The notes beneath the pieces are model-generated. The model did not search any database, was not told the DNA's origin, and saw only the letters and a program-made list of their open reading frames with translations. From Dehalogenimonas lykanthroporepellens BL-DC-9 (lineage in GTDB: Bacteria > Chloroflexota > Dehalococcoidia > Dehalococcoidales > Dehalococcoidaceae), in NCBI GenBank assembly GCA_000143165.1, contig CP002084.1, positions 806,001 through 870,000 on the forward strand: a stretch of DNA of 64,000 nucleotides, written 5' to 3'. A program made the translations under genes and the position numbers. This document shows, in pieces, positions 31,756 through 40,611 of the stretch (within the stretch, counting starts at the first letter, position 1; every line of letters starts with the position of its first letter).

Positions 31756-32061
31756 ATGAGCGAACAGCGAGTTCCATTCACCGTGGAGAATACCAGGCAA
31801 TGCATCTGCGGCCAATGCCCGGTCCAGGCGGACAGCAAGTGCTCCAATGACAAAAAACCCGGTGTCCCTGAGGCCCTTAAGCAAACCCCGCTTCAAGCCG
31901 AGGCCATCCCTGGTATGTACTGCGCCACCGGTTTAGCGTCCTGCAATGACCTGGACATGTCCAAGATGTGCATGTGCGGCGCCTGTCCACTATGGGGAAA
32001 ATACTCTCTGGCGTCTACCCAACCGATGGGTTATTACTGTAGAGACGGGCAAGCGTTATAA
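31756..32061 (+). CDS. Cysteine-rich small protein (DUF2769-like repeats)
   Basis: The 101-residue protein has two similar cysteine modules: CICGQCP...C ending in GMYCATG, and CMCGACP ending in YYCRDGQA. This looks like a duplicated metal- or cluster-binding unit of the DUF2769 type. No signal peptide. A strong site, CAGGAGGCC, precedes the ATG and TATAAT lies farther upstream. Found mainly in anaerobes; function unknown. Confidence 0.8.
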   Translation: MSEQRVPFTVENTRQCICGQCPVQADSKCSNDKKPGVPEALKQTPLQAEAIPGMYCATGLASCNDLDMSKMCMCGACPLWGKYSLASTQPMGYYCRDGQAL

Positions 32062-32088
32062 GCCCTCAGGATAGTTACTCGGATAAGC

Positions 32089-32745
32089 TCAAGAACCACC
32101 CAGTGGCCTGACTACTGCCCTGGCCGGAGCACCGTCGCCCGAACGAATCTTAAGTGGCAAGCAGATCAGGTCATATCGGCCTGATGAAACCGCTGAAAGG
32201 TCGAGCCCTTCGATTATCCAAATGCCCGATTCAAGCAGAATCCTGTGCACCTGACTGCCGTCCCGGTGGAAACCACCGACCGAAAGATAGTCCACCCCGA
32301 CTACGGCAAGCGGCAGGCCGGCCAGATATTCCGCCGTCCGCGCGGTCAGATGAACAAAGTTTTCAGAAAATTCCGACCTTGTCCAGAGCGCTGAATTGGC
32401 GGTTTTAAACAGAACTCTTTCCTGCTGTTGTAATCCGTATCCGGATAGTTCTTCTACCGTCACCTCTTCGGGATTAACGATTTCAATGACTCTGGCGGGG
32501 CCGATAAGTTGGCTAACCGACATATCGCTGATGGATGCCCCATCTTTGAGAAAATGAGCTGGGGCGTCGACGTGAGTGCCGGAGTGTGAACCGAGGGTCA
32601 GACGCGACAGCGTATGAGAATCACCTTTGTCCAGATCCTGCACCCTTTCCACTTTCACTGGAGGGTCTCCCGGCCAGTGAGTCATATTATGGTAGAGCGT
32701 GACTGAAATATCGATCCAATCTTCCCGTAGTCCGGATAGTGTCAT
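32089..32745 (-). CDS. Cyclase / kynurenine formamidase-like metal hydrolase
   Basis: The 218-residue protein has the family metal-binding motif SHSGTHVDAPAHF (HxGTHxDxPxH), an N-terminal DISVTLYHNMTHWPGDPP, and VGVDYLSV. Members hydrolyse arylformamides or cyclic amides. The specific substrate cannot be told, and no tryptophan-degradation genes are nearby. The ATG follows CAGGAGAAGAT. Confidence 0.88.
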   Translation of the reverse strand: MTLSGLREDWIDISVTLYHNMTHWPGDPPVKVERVQDLDKGDSHTLSRLTLGSHSGTHVDAPAHFLKDGASISDMSVSQLIGPARVIEIVNPEEVTVEELSGYGLQQQERVLFKTANSALWTRSEFSENFVHLTARTAEYLAGLPLAVVGVDYLSVGGFHRDGSQVHRILLESGIWIIEGLDLSAVSSGRYDLICLPLKIRSGDGAPARAVVRPLGGS

Positions 32746-32838
32746 ATCTTCTCCTGTGTGACTTGATCAGGATAATTATATCACCGACCGCGATGTGGTC
32801 ATCTAGCAAGAATCATTTTGCCTGCCTTCCTTCCCCGG

Positions 32839-32847
32839 TGTTATAAT
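32839..32847 (+). promoter_or_regulatory. Extended -10 box before the LOG-like gene (near-leaderless candidate)
   Basis: TG-T-TATAAT ends 12 nt before the ATG at 32860, leaving a leader of about 5 nt with no ribosome binding site. Confidence 0.45.
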
Positions 32848-32859
32848 CCGCCGCGTCAT

Positions 32860-33342
32860 ATGTCCCACTTATTTATCGCTGTAATCGGCGCCTCCAAAGC
32901 CAGTGCCGCAGAACTCTTATTAGCCGAACAGGTTGGCCGGGAAATCGGTCGCCATGACGCGGTACTGGTCTGTGGTGGATTGGAAGGAATTATGGAAGCC
33001 GCCTGCAAGGGCGCGGCGGCCGAAGGCGGGTTGACCGTCGGGATACTGCCGGGAGAGCATCGGGAAACCGCCAACAGTTATGTCAAGATTCCGATTGTCA
33101 CCGGTATCGGTTACGCGCGAAACGCCATCGTCGCTAAAAGCGGTCACGCCGTCATCGCTATCGGCGGCGGTTACGGCACGCTGTCGGAAATTGCCTACGC
33201 CCGACAGGCCGGCATTCCGGTTATCGGTCTCGACACCTGGAATGTATCCCGAAGTAACAGTGAGGATGTCCACATAATACGGGCGGCGAATCCCGACGAA
33301 GCGGTCCAGCTGGCTATCAGCCGGGCACTGGAAAAGTCATAA
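32860..33342 (+). CDS. TIGR00725-type / LOG-like Rossmann protein
   Basis: The 160-residue protein has the glycine motifs of the lysine-decarboxylase-like (LOG) superfamily: VCGGLEGIMEAACKGA and IGGGYGTLSEIAYA. The canonical LOG catalytic motif PGGxGTxxE is IGGGYGTLSE here. It may bind nucleotides; activity unknown. The frame opens at 32818, but family homology starts at the ATG 32860 and the promoter box overlaps the upstream part. 30 nt upstream of eno. Confidence 0.85.
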   Translation: MSHLFIAVIGASKASAAELLLAEQVGREIGRHDAVLVCGGLEGIMEAACKGAAAEGGLTVGILPGEHRETANSYVKIPIVTGIGYARNAIVAKSGHAVIAIGGGYGTLSEIAYARQAGIPVIGLDTWNVSRSNSEDVHIIRAANPDEAVQLAISRALEKS

Positions 33343-33371
33343 TAAACGACGGAAATAGAGGGTAATCCAAT

Positions 33372-34655
33372 ATGCTGACTGTCAAACAGGTCAAAGGCCA
33401 TGAAATCGTCGATTCCAGAGGCACCCCAACCGTGGCCGCTACCGTTACCCTGTCGGACGGCGCCACCGGCTGGGCGGCTGTGCCATCCGGAGCCAGTACC
33501 GGTACTCACGAAGCCGTCGAACTTCGGGATTATGACCATGGCCGTTATCAGGGCAAAGGTGTCCTGAAAGCAGTTCACAATATCGACCGGGAACTGGCAC
33601 CGATGCTACTGGATATGCCTGCCGGCGACCTGGAAACAGCAGACCGAACCATGATTGCCCTCGACGGAACCACCAATAAAAGTCGCCTGGGGGCCAACGC
33701 GATCCTGGCGGTGTCCCTGGCGCTTGCCCGCGCGGTAGCGAATTCCGGAAAAATGCCATTGTATCGCTCTTTGAATCCGGTTGGCGGATATAGATTACCG
33801 GTACCTATGCTGAACATCCTCAACGGCGGTAAACACGCGGCCGATTCCACGGATTTTCAGGAATTCATGATAATGCCCACCGGCGCCACTACTTTTGCTG
33901 ATGCCCTCAGAATAAGCGCGGAAATATTCCACTCGCTTAAAGCCCTGTTGAAGAAAAAAGGCTACAGCACTAATGTCGGCGATGAGGGCGGATTCGCGCC
34001 TGCCTTGAAATCCAATGTTGCGGCGTTCGAAGCCATCATAGAGGCGGCAACGTCAGCCGGATATCAGGCCGGGCGCGACTATTACCTGGCGCTGGATGCG
34101 GCGGCATCCGAGCTTTATCAGGATGGCAAGTATCATCTGGCACGCGAGGGTCGTGTATTGACAAGCGCCGAGATGACCGATTTTTATGAGTCTATCACCC
34201 GGGATTATCCGATTATCAGCATAGAAGACGCCCTGTTCGAAGATGACTGGGACGGCTGGTGCCTTTTGAACTCTAAAATTGGAAAAAAGGTACAGCTGGT
34301 AGGAGATGATCTTTACGTCACCAACATCGACCGTCTGGCACAGGGTATAGAGAAACAAGCGTCCAATTCCATTCTTATCAAACTGAACCAGATTGGCAGT
34401 CTGACAGAAACTATTGCCGCAGTCGATATGGCTCATCGCCAGAACTGGACTGCCGTCATCAGCCATCGATCCGGTGAAACTGAGGACACTACCATTGCCG
34501 ACCTGGCAGTCGCCCTGGGTACCGGCCAGATAAAAACAGGCGCCCCGGCCAGAGGCGAACGTACCTGCAAATATAATCGACTACTGGCGATAGAGGATGA
34601 ACTGGGGGCGGAAGCCCGTTTCCCGGGCCTATCAGCATTTAAACACCTCTGCTGA
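33372..34655 (+). CDS. eno: Enolase
   Basis: The 427-residue enzyme interconverts 2-phosphoglycerate and phosphoenolpyruvate. Visible motifs: [32 protein letters not shown], the metal ligands [11 protein letters not shown] and [10 protein letters not shown], and [18 protein letters not shown]. The ATG follows GAGGGTAATCCAAT. It lies in a plus-strand group with the HgdB-like gene and gap. Confidence 0.97.
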   Translation: MLTVKQVKGHEIVDSRGTPTVAATVTLSDGATGWAAVPSGASTGTHEAVELRDYDHGRYQGKGVLKAVHNIDRELAPMLLDMPAGDLETADRTMIALDGTTNKSRLGANAILAVSLALARAVANSGKMPLYRSLNPVGGYRLPVPMLNILNGGKHAADSTDFQEFMIMPTGATTFADALRISAEIFHSLKALLKKKGYSTNVGDEGGFAPALKSNVAAFEAIIEAATSAGYQAGRDYYLALDAAASELYQDGKYHLAREGRVLTSAEMTDFYESITRDYPIISIEDALFEDDWDGWCLLNSKIGKKVQLVGDDLYVTNIDRLAQGIEKQASNSILIKLNQIGSLTETIAAVDMAHRQNWTAVISHRSGETEDTTIADLAVALGTGQIKTGAPARGERTCKYNRLLAIEDELGAEARFPGLSAFKHLC

Positions 34656-34661
34656 ATTCAG

Positions 34662-35675
34662 ATGAATAACATCGGTATTACCACGACAGTACCCATTGAG
34701 GTCATTCTGGCGGCGGGTAAACAGCCGATGGACCTGAACAATATATTCGTCAATTCCCCTGAACCGGCAAAACTGATCACTATAGCTGAAAATGACGGCT
34801 TTCCGCTGAATACCTGCGCCTGGATAAAAGGAATATACGGAGCGGTACACGAACACAACATCACCGATGTTGTCTGTGTCACCGGGGGTGACTGCTCCAA
34901 TACGCAGATACTGATGGAAGTACTGCGTTTCAAGGGCATCAAAGCTATTCCTTTTTCTTTTCCGGATGCACCCTGTGGGGTGAAAATGAACGCAGAAAAC
35001 ACCCGATTCGCCGAGATGCTGGATACTACTCTCGATGCGGCAGAAGCACAGCGTGCCGGATTGCAGCCTGTCCGCGACAGACTTCAGGAACTTGACCGTC
35101 TGACCTGGCAGGAGAACCGTGTCAGCAGTTGGGAAAACTACTCGTGGCTGGTGTCATCATCCGACTTTAATGGAAATATCGAGGATTATTCTGCAGAGCT
35201 GAAGAATTTTTTACGCTCAATAGCACAGCGTCCGCAATTTCCTGAAACCGACATCCGACTTGGTTTGACCGGAGTGCCGCCGATATTTGCCAAGGGCCTT
35301 CTGTCATATCTGGAACGTTTCGGCGCCAGAGTGGTATTCAACGAAATACCTCGTCAGTTTTCCATGCCGTTCAAATCAGCAGACCTGGGAGAACAGTACG
35401 CTTCTTACACTTATCCTTATTCGATGAAAGACAGGTTGAACGATATCTCCGGGGCGATTGCGGAAAGGAAAATCGAGGGCGTAATTCACTATGTACAGTC
35501 TTTCTGCCATCGAGCCATAGGTGATATACTGTTACGGCATGAACTTACGGTTCCTGTATTGACCATTGAGGGGAACAGCGACACGGAAATTTCCCAGCAC
35601 CTGAAAACCAGACTGGAAGCCTTCGTCGACATGTTACAGTTCAAAAAACAGAAAAGAGAGGTAAGTCAATGGTAA
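34662..35675 (+). CDS. 2-hydroxyacyl-CoA dehydratase D-family (HgdB/BcrC-like) Fe-S protein
   Basis: The 337-residue protein resembles one subunit of the 2-hydroxyacyl-CoA dehydratase family: an N-terminal GITTTVPIEVILAAG start, cysteines in LNTCAWIKG, VTGGDCSNT and QSFCHRAIGD, and a C-terminal LTIEGNSDT. Such proteins carry an unusual [4Fe-4S] cluster and receive electrons from an ATP-driven activator. No partner subunit or activator lies nearby, so a different reaction is possible. It sits 6 nt after eno and overlaps gap by 7 bp. Confidence 0.83.
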   Translation: MNNIGITTTVPIEVILAAGKQPMDLNNIFVNSPEPAKLITIAENDGFPLNTCAWIKGIYGAVHEHNITDVVCVTGGDCSNTQILMEVLRFKGIKAIPFSFPDAPCGVKMNAENTRFAEMLDTTLDAAEAQRAGLQPVRDRLQELDRLTWQENRVSSWENYSWLVSSSDFNGNIEDYSAELKNFLRSIAQRPQFPETDIRLGLTGVPPIFAKGLLSYLERFGARVVFNEIPRQFSMPFKSADLGEQYASYTYPYSMKDRLNDISGAIAERKIEGVIHYVQSFCHRAIGDILLRHELTVPVLTIEGNSDTEISQHLKTRLEAFVDMLQFKKQKREVSQW

Positions 35676-36682
35676 CCAGAATCGGCATCAACGGATTCGG
35701 ACGCATTGGGCGTCTGGCGTTGCGTTCGATGAAAAAATATCACCCGAACGAACTCGAAGTTGTCGCTATAAACGACCTGGCAGATACCGCGACCAACGCC
35801 CACCTGTTGAAATACGATTCGTCCCACGGTATATACAACGGAAATGTCAGCGCTGACCAGGATTCCATCCACGTCGACGGCACCCGGATCAGAGCTTTTT
35901 CTGAAAAAGACCCGGCTAAAATACCATGGGGTGATTACGGCGTCGATATCGTCATCGAGTCAACCGGGCGGTTTACCGACCGTGATAAAGCGGCATGGCA
36001 TCTGAACGGCGGCGCCGGACGGGTAATAATCTCCACCACTTCGGCCACCGCAGATATTACCGTAGTCATGGGAGTCAATCACCACAACTACCGGCCTGAA
36101 GCTCACCGGGTTGTTTCCAATGCTTCATGCACCACTAACTGCGTCACCCCTATGGTCAAGGTCGTCTTCGATAAATACGGCATAGAAAAAGCGCTCATCA
36201 ATACTGTCCACGCGTATACCAATGACCAGAGCCTGCTGGATATCTTCCATAAAGATCTGCGTCGAGCCAGGGCCGCCGGGCTCAATATCATACCGACAAC
36301 TACCGGTGCCGCCAAAGCGGTCGCCCAGGTAATACCGGAACTGAAGGGACTGATACACGGCATATCGCTCAGAGTGCCGGTCGGTAACGTATCCATCGCC
36401 GATGTGACCGCTGTGGTCGAGAAAAACGTCACCGCGGAGATGGTCAACCAGGAGTTGAAAAAGGCGGCCGAAGGCGAACTCAAAGGAGTCATGGCCTACT
36501 GCGAGGAACCGCTGGTCAGTTCAGATTTCAAAGGCCACCCGGCAAGTTGTATCATTGACGCCTCTTCAACGATGGTGCTGGCCGACAATATGGTTAAGAT
36601 TCTCGGCTGGTATGACAATGAATGGGGATACGCTACCAGGCTGGGTGATCTGGCCGCTTATATGGGCACCAAATCCGAATAA
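35669..36682 (+). CDS. gap: Glyceraldehyde-3-phosphate dehydrogenase, type I
   Basis: The 337-residue enzyme has the NAD-binding start RIGINGFGRIGRLALR, the catalytic cysteine in SNASCTTNCVTP, and WYDNEWGYATR at the C-terminus. It catalyses the reversible oxidation of glyceraldehyde-3-phosphate. Coupled by overlap to the HgdB-like gene. The start ATG is preceded by AGAGAGG. Confidence 0.97.
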   Translation: MVTRIGINGFGRIGRLALRSMKKYHPNELEVVAINDLADTATNAHLLKYDSSHGIYNGNVSADQDSIHVDGTRIRAFSEKDPAKIPWGDYGVDIVIESTGRFTDRDKAAWHLNGGAGRVIISTTSATADITVVMGVNHHNYRPEAHRVVSNASCTTNCVTPMVKVVFDKYGIEKALINTVHAYTNDQSLLDIFHKDLRRARAAGLNIIPTTTGAAKAVAQVIPELKGLIHGISLRVPVGNVSIADVTAVVEKNVTAEMVNQELKKAAEGELKGVMAYCEEPLVSSDFKGHPASCIIDASSTMVLADNMVKILGWYDNEWGYATRLGDLAAYMGTKSE

Positions 36683-36718
36683 CCCGCTATTGTTTGATCC
36701 ATAGTAATAACGTAGTGG

Positions 36719-36747
36719 TTGACATCGTTAATAGCGGTATCTACAAT
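36719..36747 (+). promoter_or_regulatory. Promoter of FtsZ-like gene 2, with overlapping inverted repeat
   Basis: TTGACA (36719-36724), 17-nt spacer, TACAAT (36742-36747). An inverted repeat CCGCTATT (36684-36691) / AATAGCGG (36730-36737) places its right arm in the promoter spacer, a possible operator. Confidence 0.75.
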
Positions 36748-36779
36748 GAATCCCGAATAATGACAAGGAGGCACCACCC

Positions 36780-37958
36780 ATGAAACTTATAGTTGTCGGG
36801 CTGGGTCAAGCCGGTAGCCGGATTGCCGACGAATTTGCCAAAATCAATAAAAGAGCTAAAAGCCAGCGGAATATAGAAATCTGCCCCGGTATCTTTGCGG
36901 TGAACACTGATGCCGCCGACCTTACCGGGCTGACGACCATTGAACCCGATTATCAGCATCGGATTCTTATAGGTGGTCGCAAAACCGGAGGACACGGTGT
37001 TGGTAAAATCAACGAACTGGGTGCCGAAGTAGCCCGGGCTGATGCCGATAAAGTCATTGACGCGTTGAGAACAGCAAAGCATTTTTACGAAGCCGACGCG
37101 TTCCTCCTGGCCGCCAGTACCGCCGGCGGTACCGGTTCGGGTTCCATTCCGATCATTGCCCAGAGGATCAAGGAAAGATACCCGGAAAAACCGCTTTATT
37201 CCCTGCTGGCTCTGCCTTTCGAGCATGAAAGAGATACGGAAGAGAGAGCGTCGTACAACTCCGCGGTCTGCCTGAAATCCGTATACTCCATTTCCGATTG
37301 TGTTTTTCTCATTGATAACCAGCGTTATGTCATGAAAGATTCTTCCCTGGGGAATAATATTTCCCGGATCAATGAAATGATTGTCGAGCCGTTCTATGAC
37401 CTGCTTTGCGCCGGTGAGGAAAAAAATCCCCGGTTCATTGGTGCCAAAACATTGGATGCTGGCGATATCATCCAGACAATGTCCGGCTGGTCGGTTTACG
37501 GCTGGGGTCATGCTGACCTGAGCAAATCCTTCAATCTATTCGAACGAAGCAACGATTTCCGCAAGAAGGGAGCCGAAACTCACAAAGGCATTCAAGCCAT
37601 GGACGAAGCCATAAGCGAAATGTCATTGAGAGTGAATCCCAAGGATGCCGGACGCGCCATCTACCTGGTATCCGCACCTGCCAAGGAAATGAACATGGAC
37701 ATGATGCGGGAACTGAATGAATGGATGAGAGAAATGTGCCCCAACGCCATCATTCGAAACGGTGATTATCCCCGTGGATCGAATCGTATCTCCATCACCG
37801 TCATTCTTTCGGAGCTTTCCGATGTCGAAAAGGTGCGCAATTTCTATTCCGATTCCATCGACCTGATTCCGGTTATCAAGCAACGCCAAAGCGAATTACG
37901 CAATAAACTTGGCGATATCGACGACATGAGCCGCGACATCCCTTCCCTTCTGGAATAA
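36780..37958 (+). CDS. FtsZ/tubulin-superfamily GTPase, paralogue 2 (392 aa)
   Basis: This is the second copy of the FtsZ-like GTPase, colinear with the first without gaps through residue 230. It has VVGLGQAGSRIADEF at the start, the G-box TAGGTGSG (114-121), TLDAGDI in the T7-like loop with D226 and D229, and a C-terminal DIPSLLE. The long arm KSFNLFERSNDFRKKGAET differs from copy 1. The strong ribosome binding site AAGGAGG precedes the ATG. Flanked by its own promoter and a strong terminator, it is a single-gene unit. Role unknown; heteropolymerisation with copy 1 is plausible but untested. Confidence 0.85.
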   Translation: MKLIVVGLGQAGSRIADEFAKINKRAKSQRNIEICPGIFAVNTDAADLTGLTTIEPDYQHRILIGGRKTGGHGVGKINELGAEVARADADKVIDALRTAKHFYEADAFLLAASTAGGTGSGSIPIIAQRIKERYPEKPLYSLLALPFEHERDTEERASYNSAVCLKSVYSISDCVFLIDNQRYVMKDSSLGNNISRINEMIVEPFYDLLCAGEEKNPRFIGAKTLDAGDIIQTMSGWSVYGWGHADLSKSFNLFERSNDFRKKGAETHKGIQAMDEAISEMSLRVNPKDAGRAIYLVSAPAKEMNMDMMRELNEWMREMCPNAIIRNGDYPRGSNRISITVILSELSDVEKVRNFYSDSIDLIPVIKQRQSELRNKLGDIDDMSRDIPSLLE

Positions 37959-37974
37959 ACAAGGAATATAGTAA

Positions 37975-38010
37975 GAAAAGGACTCTCATCAAGATGAGAG
38001 TCCTTTTCTT
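37975..38010 (+). terminator. Terminator of FtsZ-like gene 2
   Basis: GAAAAGGACTCTCATC and GATGAGAGTCCTTTTC form a 16-bp stem with a very short loop; the 3' arm ends TCCTTTTCTTT, serving as the U-tract. Confidence 0.85.
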
Positions 38011-38092
38011 TACCTGAAGCCCGGGGTCAAGTAAAATGCACTCATGTCACACTTGCGTGCGTTTCCCTCTTTTTCGAAGAGAGTATCTCTGA

Positions 38093-38989
38093 ATGCTTGA
38101 TGAGATTTTTCAGCAGATTCCGTCAAACTGGTGGGTCAACATGCTCGCGGCTTTTGCCGGAGTATTGATAGCTTACGGAGTCTACTATATCAGGCTGAGA
38201 GCAATCGCCAGGCAACGCCAATTGCTGGAAGACGAAGTCGCCGAAAGAACCGCCGCCTTGAATCTCCTGAACCAGGAGCTGGACCGGGAGATACAGCGCA
38301 GAGCTGAATTCAATCGAGCGCTGGTGCATGAACTTAAAACTCCGCTGACGGCCATATTGGCCTCTACCGAGCTTTTCGTTGATGAGCTCAAGAACGACCG
38401 AAGATTGCCACTGGCTCAGAATATATATCAGGCGGCCAAAAACCTCGATAGGCGAACCGATGAATTGCTGGATGTCAGCCGGGGAGAAATCGGTTTACTT
38501 TCAGTCAGTCCCAAAACCGAACAAATCAAACCTTTACTGGAAAACACCATCGAAATACTCAGGCCAGCGGCTGTCCGAAAAAACCACGATTTACGTTCTG
38601 AAATCAGTGACGATTTGCCGCCGGTAGCCGTAGATGAAGACCGATTGGGTCAGGTGCTTTATAACTATCTGGCCAATGCCATAAAATACACCCCGGCAGG
38701 CGGAAGGATTATCTTGCGGGCCTTCAGCCGGCGCGACGAACTGATAGTGGAAGTAACCGACAACGGCCCTGGCATCACGCCTGAAGGCCAACGGCGGCTT
38801 TTCGAACCATATTATCAGGTACCCCGTAACGGAGGGGAAAAACTGGGCGGTTTGGGTTTGGGATTATCTTTGTCTAAAATGATAGTCAGTCTGCATGGTG
38901 GGCGGGTTTGGGTAAACAGCACGCCTGGACAGGGAGCCAAGTTCGGATTTGCCTTGCCCCTATCTGAGCGAATCGGAGGACAAAAATGA
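38093..38989 (+). CDS. Membrane-anchored sensor histidine kinase
   Basis: The 298-residue protein has a single N-terminal transmembrane helix (about 15-33), a coiled linker, a HisKA domain with H79 in ALVHELKTPLT, and the ATPase domain with N-box (LYNYLANAIKYTP), G1 (DNGPGI) and G2 (GGLGLGLSLSKM). It has no recognisable extracellular sensor domain. It overlaps the regulator gene by 4 bp. The transmitter resembles that of the PAS kinase at 60567-62507. Confidence 0.94.
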   Translation: MLDEIFQQIPSNWWVNMLAAFAGVLIAYGVYYIRLRAIARQRQLLEDEVAERTAALNLLNQELDREIQRRAEFNRALVHELKTPLTAILASTELFVDELKNDRRLPLAQNIYQAAKNLDRRTDELLDVSRGEIGLLSVSPKTEQIKPLLENTIEILRPAAVRKNHDLRSEISDDLPPVAVDEDRLGQVLYNYLANAIKYTPAGGRIILRAFSRRDELIVEVTDNGPGITPEGQRRLFEPYYQVPRNGGEKLGGLGLGLSLSKMIVSLHGGRVWVNSTPGQGAKFGFALPLSERIGGQK

Positions 38990-39687
38990 AAGCATTGATG
39001 ATCGAAGACGACCCTCAGATCGTTGATTCCGTCAGTTGGGCGTTTAAAATGCGCTGGCCGGACATGGATATGGTCTCGACGGATTCAGGGAACCAAGGTG
39101 TGCAATTGTCCCGAGAGCAACGGCCGGATATCATCATTCTTGATCTTGGTTTGCCGGACATCAGCGGTTTTGAAGTACTCACAGATATCCGTAAGTTTTC
39201 TAATTCTCCGATAATAGTCCTCACGGCCCGCAAGGACGAATTTGACATCGTCAAGGCACTTGAAGCCGGCGCCGACGATTATCTGGTCAAGCCCTTCCGG
39301 CAGATGGAACTCTTATCCCGTATCAAGGCTCTGTTGCGACGCACTACCGGACCGAAACCGGACACTACTTTGAGCGCAGGAAGCCTCAGACTGTCACCAG
39401 CCACCGGCATCCTGCATGTGGACGGGCGAGAAATCCCTCTTACCAGGACTGAAGAAATTATCATGAGTAAGCTAATGCAACATCACGATGATGTCGTCAC
39501 CTATGAAGCTCTGGCAGAAGCCCTCTGGAACGATTTTTATCCTGACTGCGTCGCCGCGTTGAGGGTGTATATCCGTCAACTACGTCAAAAAATCGAAGCC
39601 GACGTCAATAATCCCAAGATAATCCTGAACAAACATGGCGCCGGCTATATGCTGTTCACCCCCCAATCAAAAAAAACCGGCGCATGA
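38986..39687 (+). CDS. OmpR/PhoB-family response regulator
   Basis: The 233-residue protein has a receiver domain (MIEDDPQIVDS, phospho-Asp in IILDLGLPDISG, Lys in DYLVKPFRQMELL). Its winged-helix DNA-binding domain contains LTRTEEIIMSKLM and AALRVYIRQLRQKIE. It pairs with the upstream kinase (ATGA overlap) and is a close paralogue of the regulator at 59887-60570, sharing VKPFRQMELL and LRVYI. Confidence 0.95.
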   Translation: MKALMIEDDPQIVDSVSWAFKMRWPDMDMVSTDSGNQGVQLSREQRPDIIILDLGLPDISGFEVLTDIRKFSNSPIIVLTARKDEFDIVKALEAGADDYLVKPFRQMELLSRIKALLRRTTGPKPDTTLSAGSLRLSPATGILHVDGREIPLTRTEEIIMSKLMQHHDDVVTYEALAEALWNDFYPDCVAALRVYIRQLRQKIEADVNNPKIILNKHGAGYMLFTPQSKKTGA

Positions 39688-39760
39688 CCGAAAACAATTA
39701 TTTATTTTACCGGCGTCTTCTGCTATATATAACAAGGGATAACATAAAGGGAGTTGCGGT

Positions 39761-40006
39761 TTGGCCATTGCCAGTATGACTATCGGCATCATCAGCACCA
39801 TCGCCATTGTTGTGGCATTTTTACCTTTTCTGGGTTTTCTGCACTGGTTCGTTGTTCCCTTGTCGGTTATCGGTTTTATCCTGGGACTAACCGGGTGGAG
39901 CCACAATCGGAAGAATAACCTGGCAACGGGAGGGATGGTCATTTGCGGTCTGGCAATTGTACTCAGCACGATAAAACTGGTCGGATTTCCCGATATCCTG
40001 ATATAG
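39761..40006 (+). CDS. Small membrane protein (DUF4190-like, 81 aa)
   Basis: The protein has two to three hydrophobic helices: about 3-25, 28-45 and 55-75. The loop GWSHNRKNNLATGGM is like that of DUF4190 proteins. Start TTG at 39761, 7 nt after GGGAG. Function unknown. Confidence 0.6.
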   Translation: MAIASMTIGIISTIAIVVAFLPFLGFLHWFVVPLSVIGFILGLTGWSHNRKNNLATGGMVICGLAIVLSTIKLVGFPDILI

Positions 40007-40035
40007 AAAGATTGAGCCCGGCTTGAGAGGAAATA

Positions 40036-40605
40036 ATGGACGATAAAGGTAGCACCATTCCAGGAAAGACCCCGGAACCATCTCCGGTGGGGGGCAGATT
40101 TCGACCGGTCAACGTCCTGATATACACAACAAACGGTGTCTTTGCCGGCACAACATTGTGCCAACCACAGCAACGACTTCTGGATGCCTTGAACAAAGGA
40201 TTCGTTTCCCCCAACCTGCAGTCGCTGACCGAATTCCTGCCGCTGAGCAACGTAGTGGTTATCACCGGAACAGGTGATTCTCAGAATATGGAAACCGCAT
40301 ATATTCGGAAGAGCAACATCCTGTTCATCGGAGAACAGAATACACCGACCCCTTCTTCACCACCATCCAATGTCTATCCTGTACGCCGCAAGAAATGTCT
40401 TGAGGCGGTCATCCATTTACCGGAATTTTCTTTGGTGGGAAACATTCATTCTGAGATGTGGGAAGAACTTCAGGAAGCTTTGAACCGAAGCGATCAATTC
40501 ATCCCGTTAACCGATGTGGATTTCAAACCGGCTTTACCTGACGGCATCACCAACCTGCCATTCGTCGCCGTAAATAAAGACCATATTGTTTATGTCGGCA
40601 GGTGA
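40036..40605 (+). CDS. Protein of unknown function with an internal domain duplication (189 aa)
   Basis: No named family recognised with confidence. Residues about 24-98 and 120-189 look like two copies of one domain. Each has a beta start (VNVLIYTTNGVFAG / LEAVIHLPEFSLVG), a helix with LLDALNKG / LQEALNRS, LTEFLPL / LTDVDFKP, and a closing strand SNILFIGE / DHIVYVGR. The protein is soluble, without cysteine motifs. GAGAGGAAATA precedes the ATG. It is convergent with the site-2 protease gene. Confidence 0.7.
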   Translation: MDDKGSTIPGKTPEPSPVGGRFRPVNVLIYTTNGVFAGTTLCQPQQRLLDALNKGFVSPNLQSLTEFLPLSNVVVITGTGDSQNMETAYIRKSNILFIGEQNTPTPSSPPSNVYPVRRKKCLEAVIHLPEFSLVGNIHSEMWEELQEALNRSDQFIPLTDVDFKPALPDGITNLPFVAVNKDHIVYVGR

Positions 40606-40611
40606 ATAATT

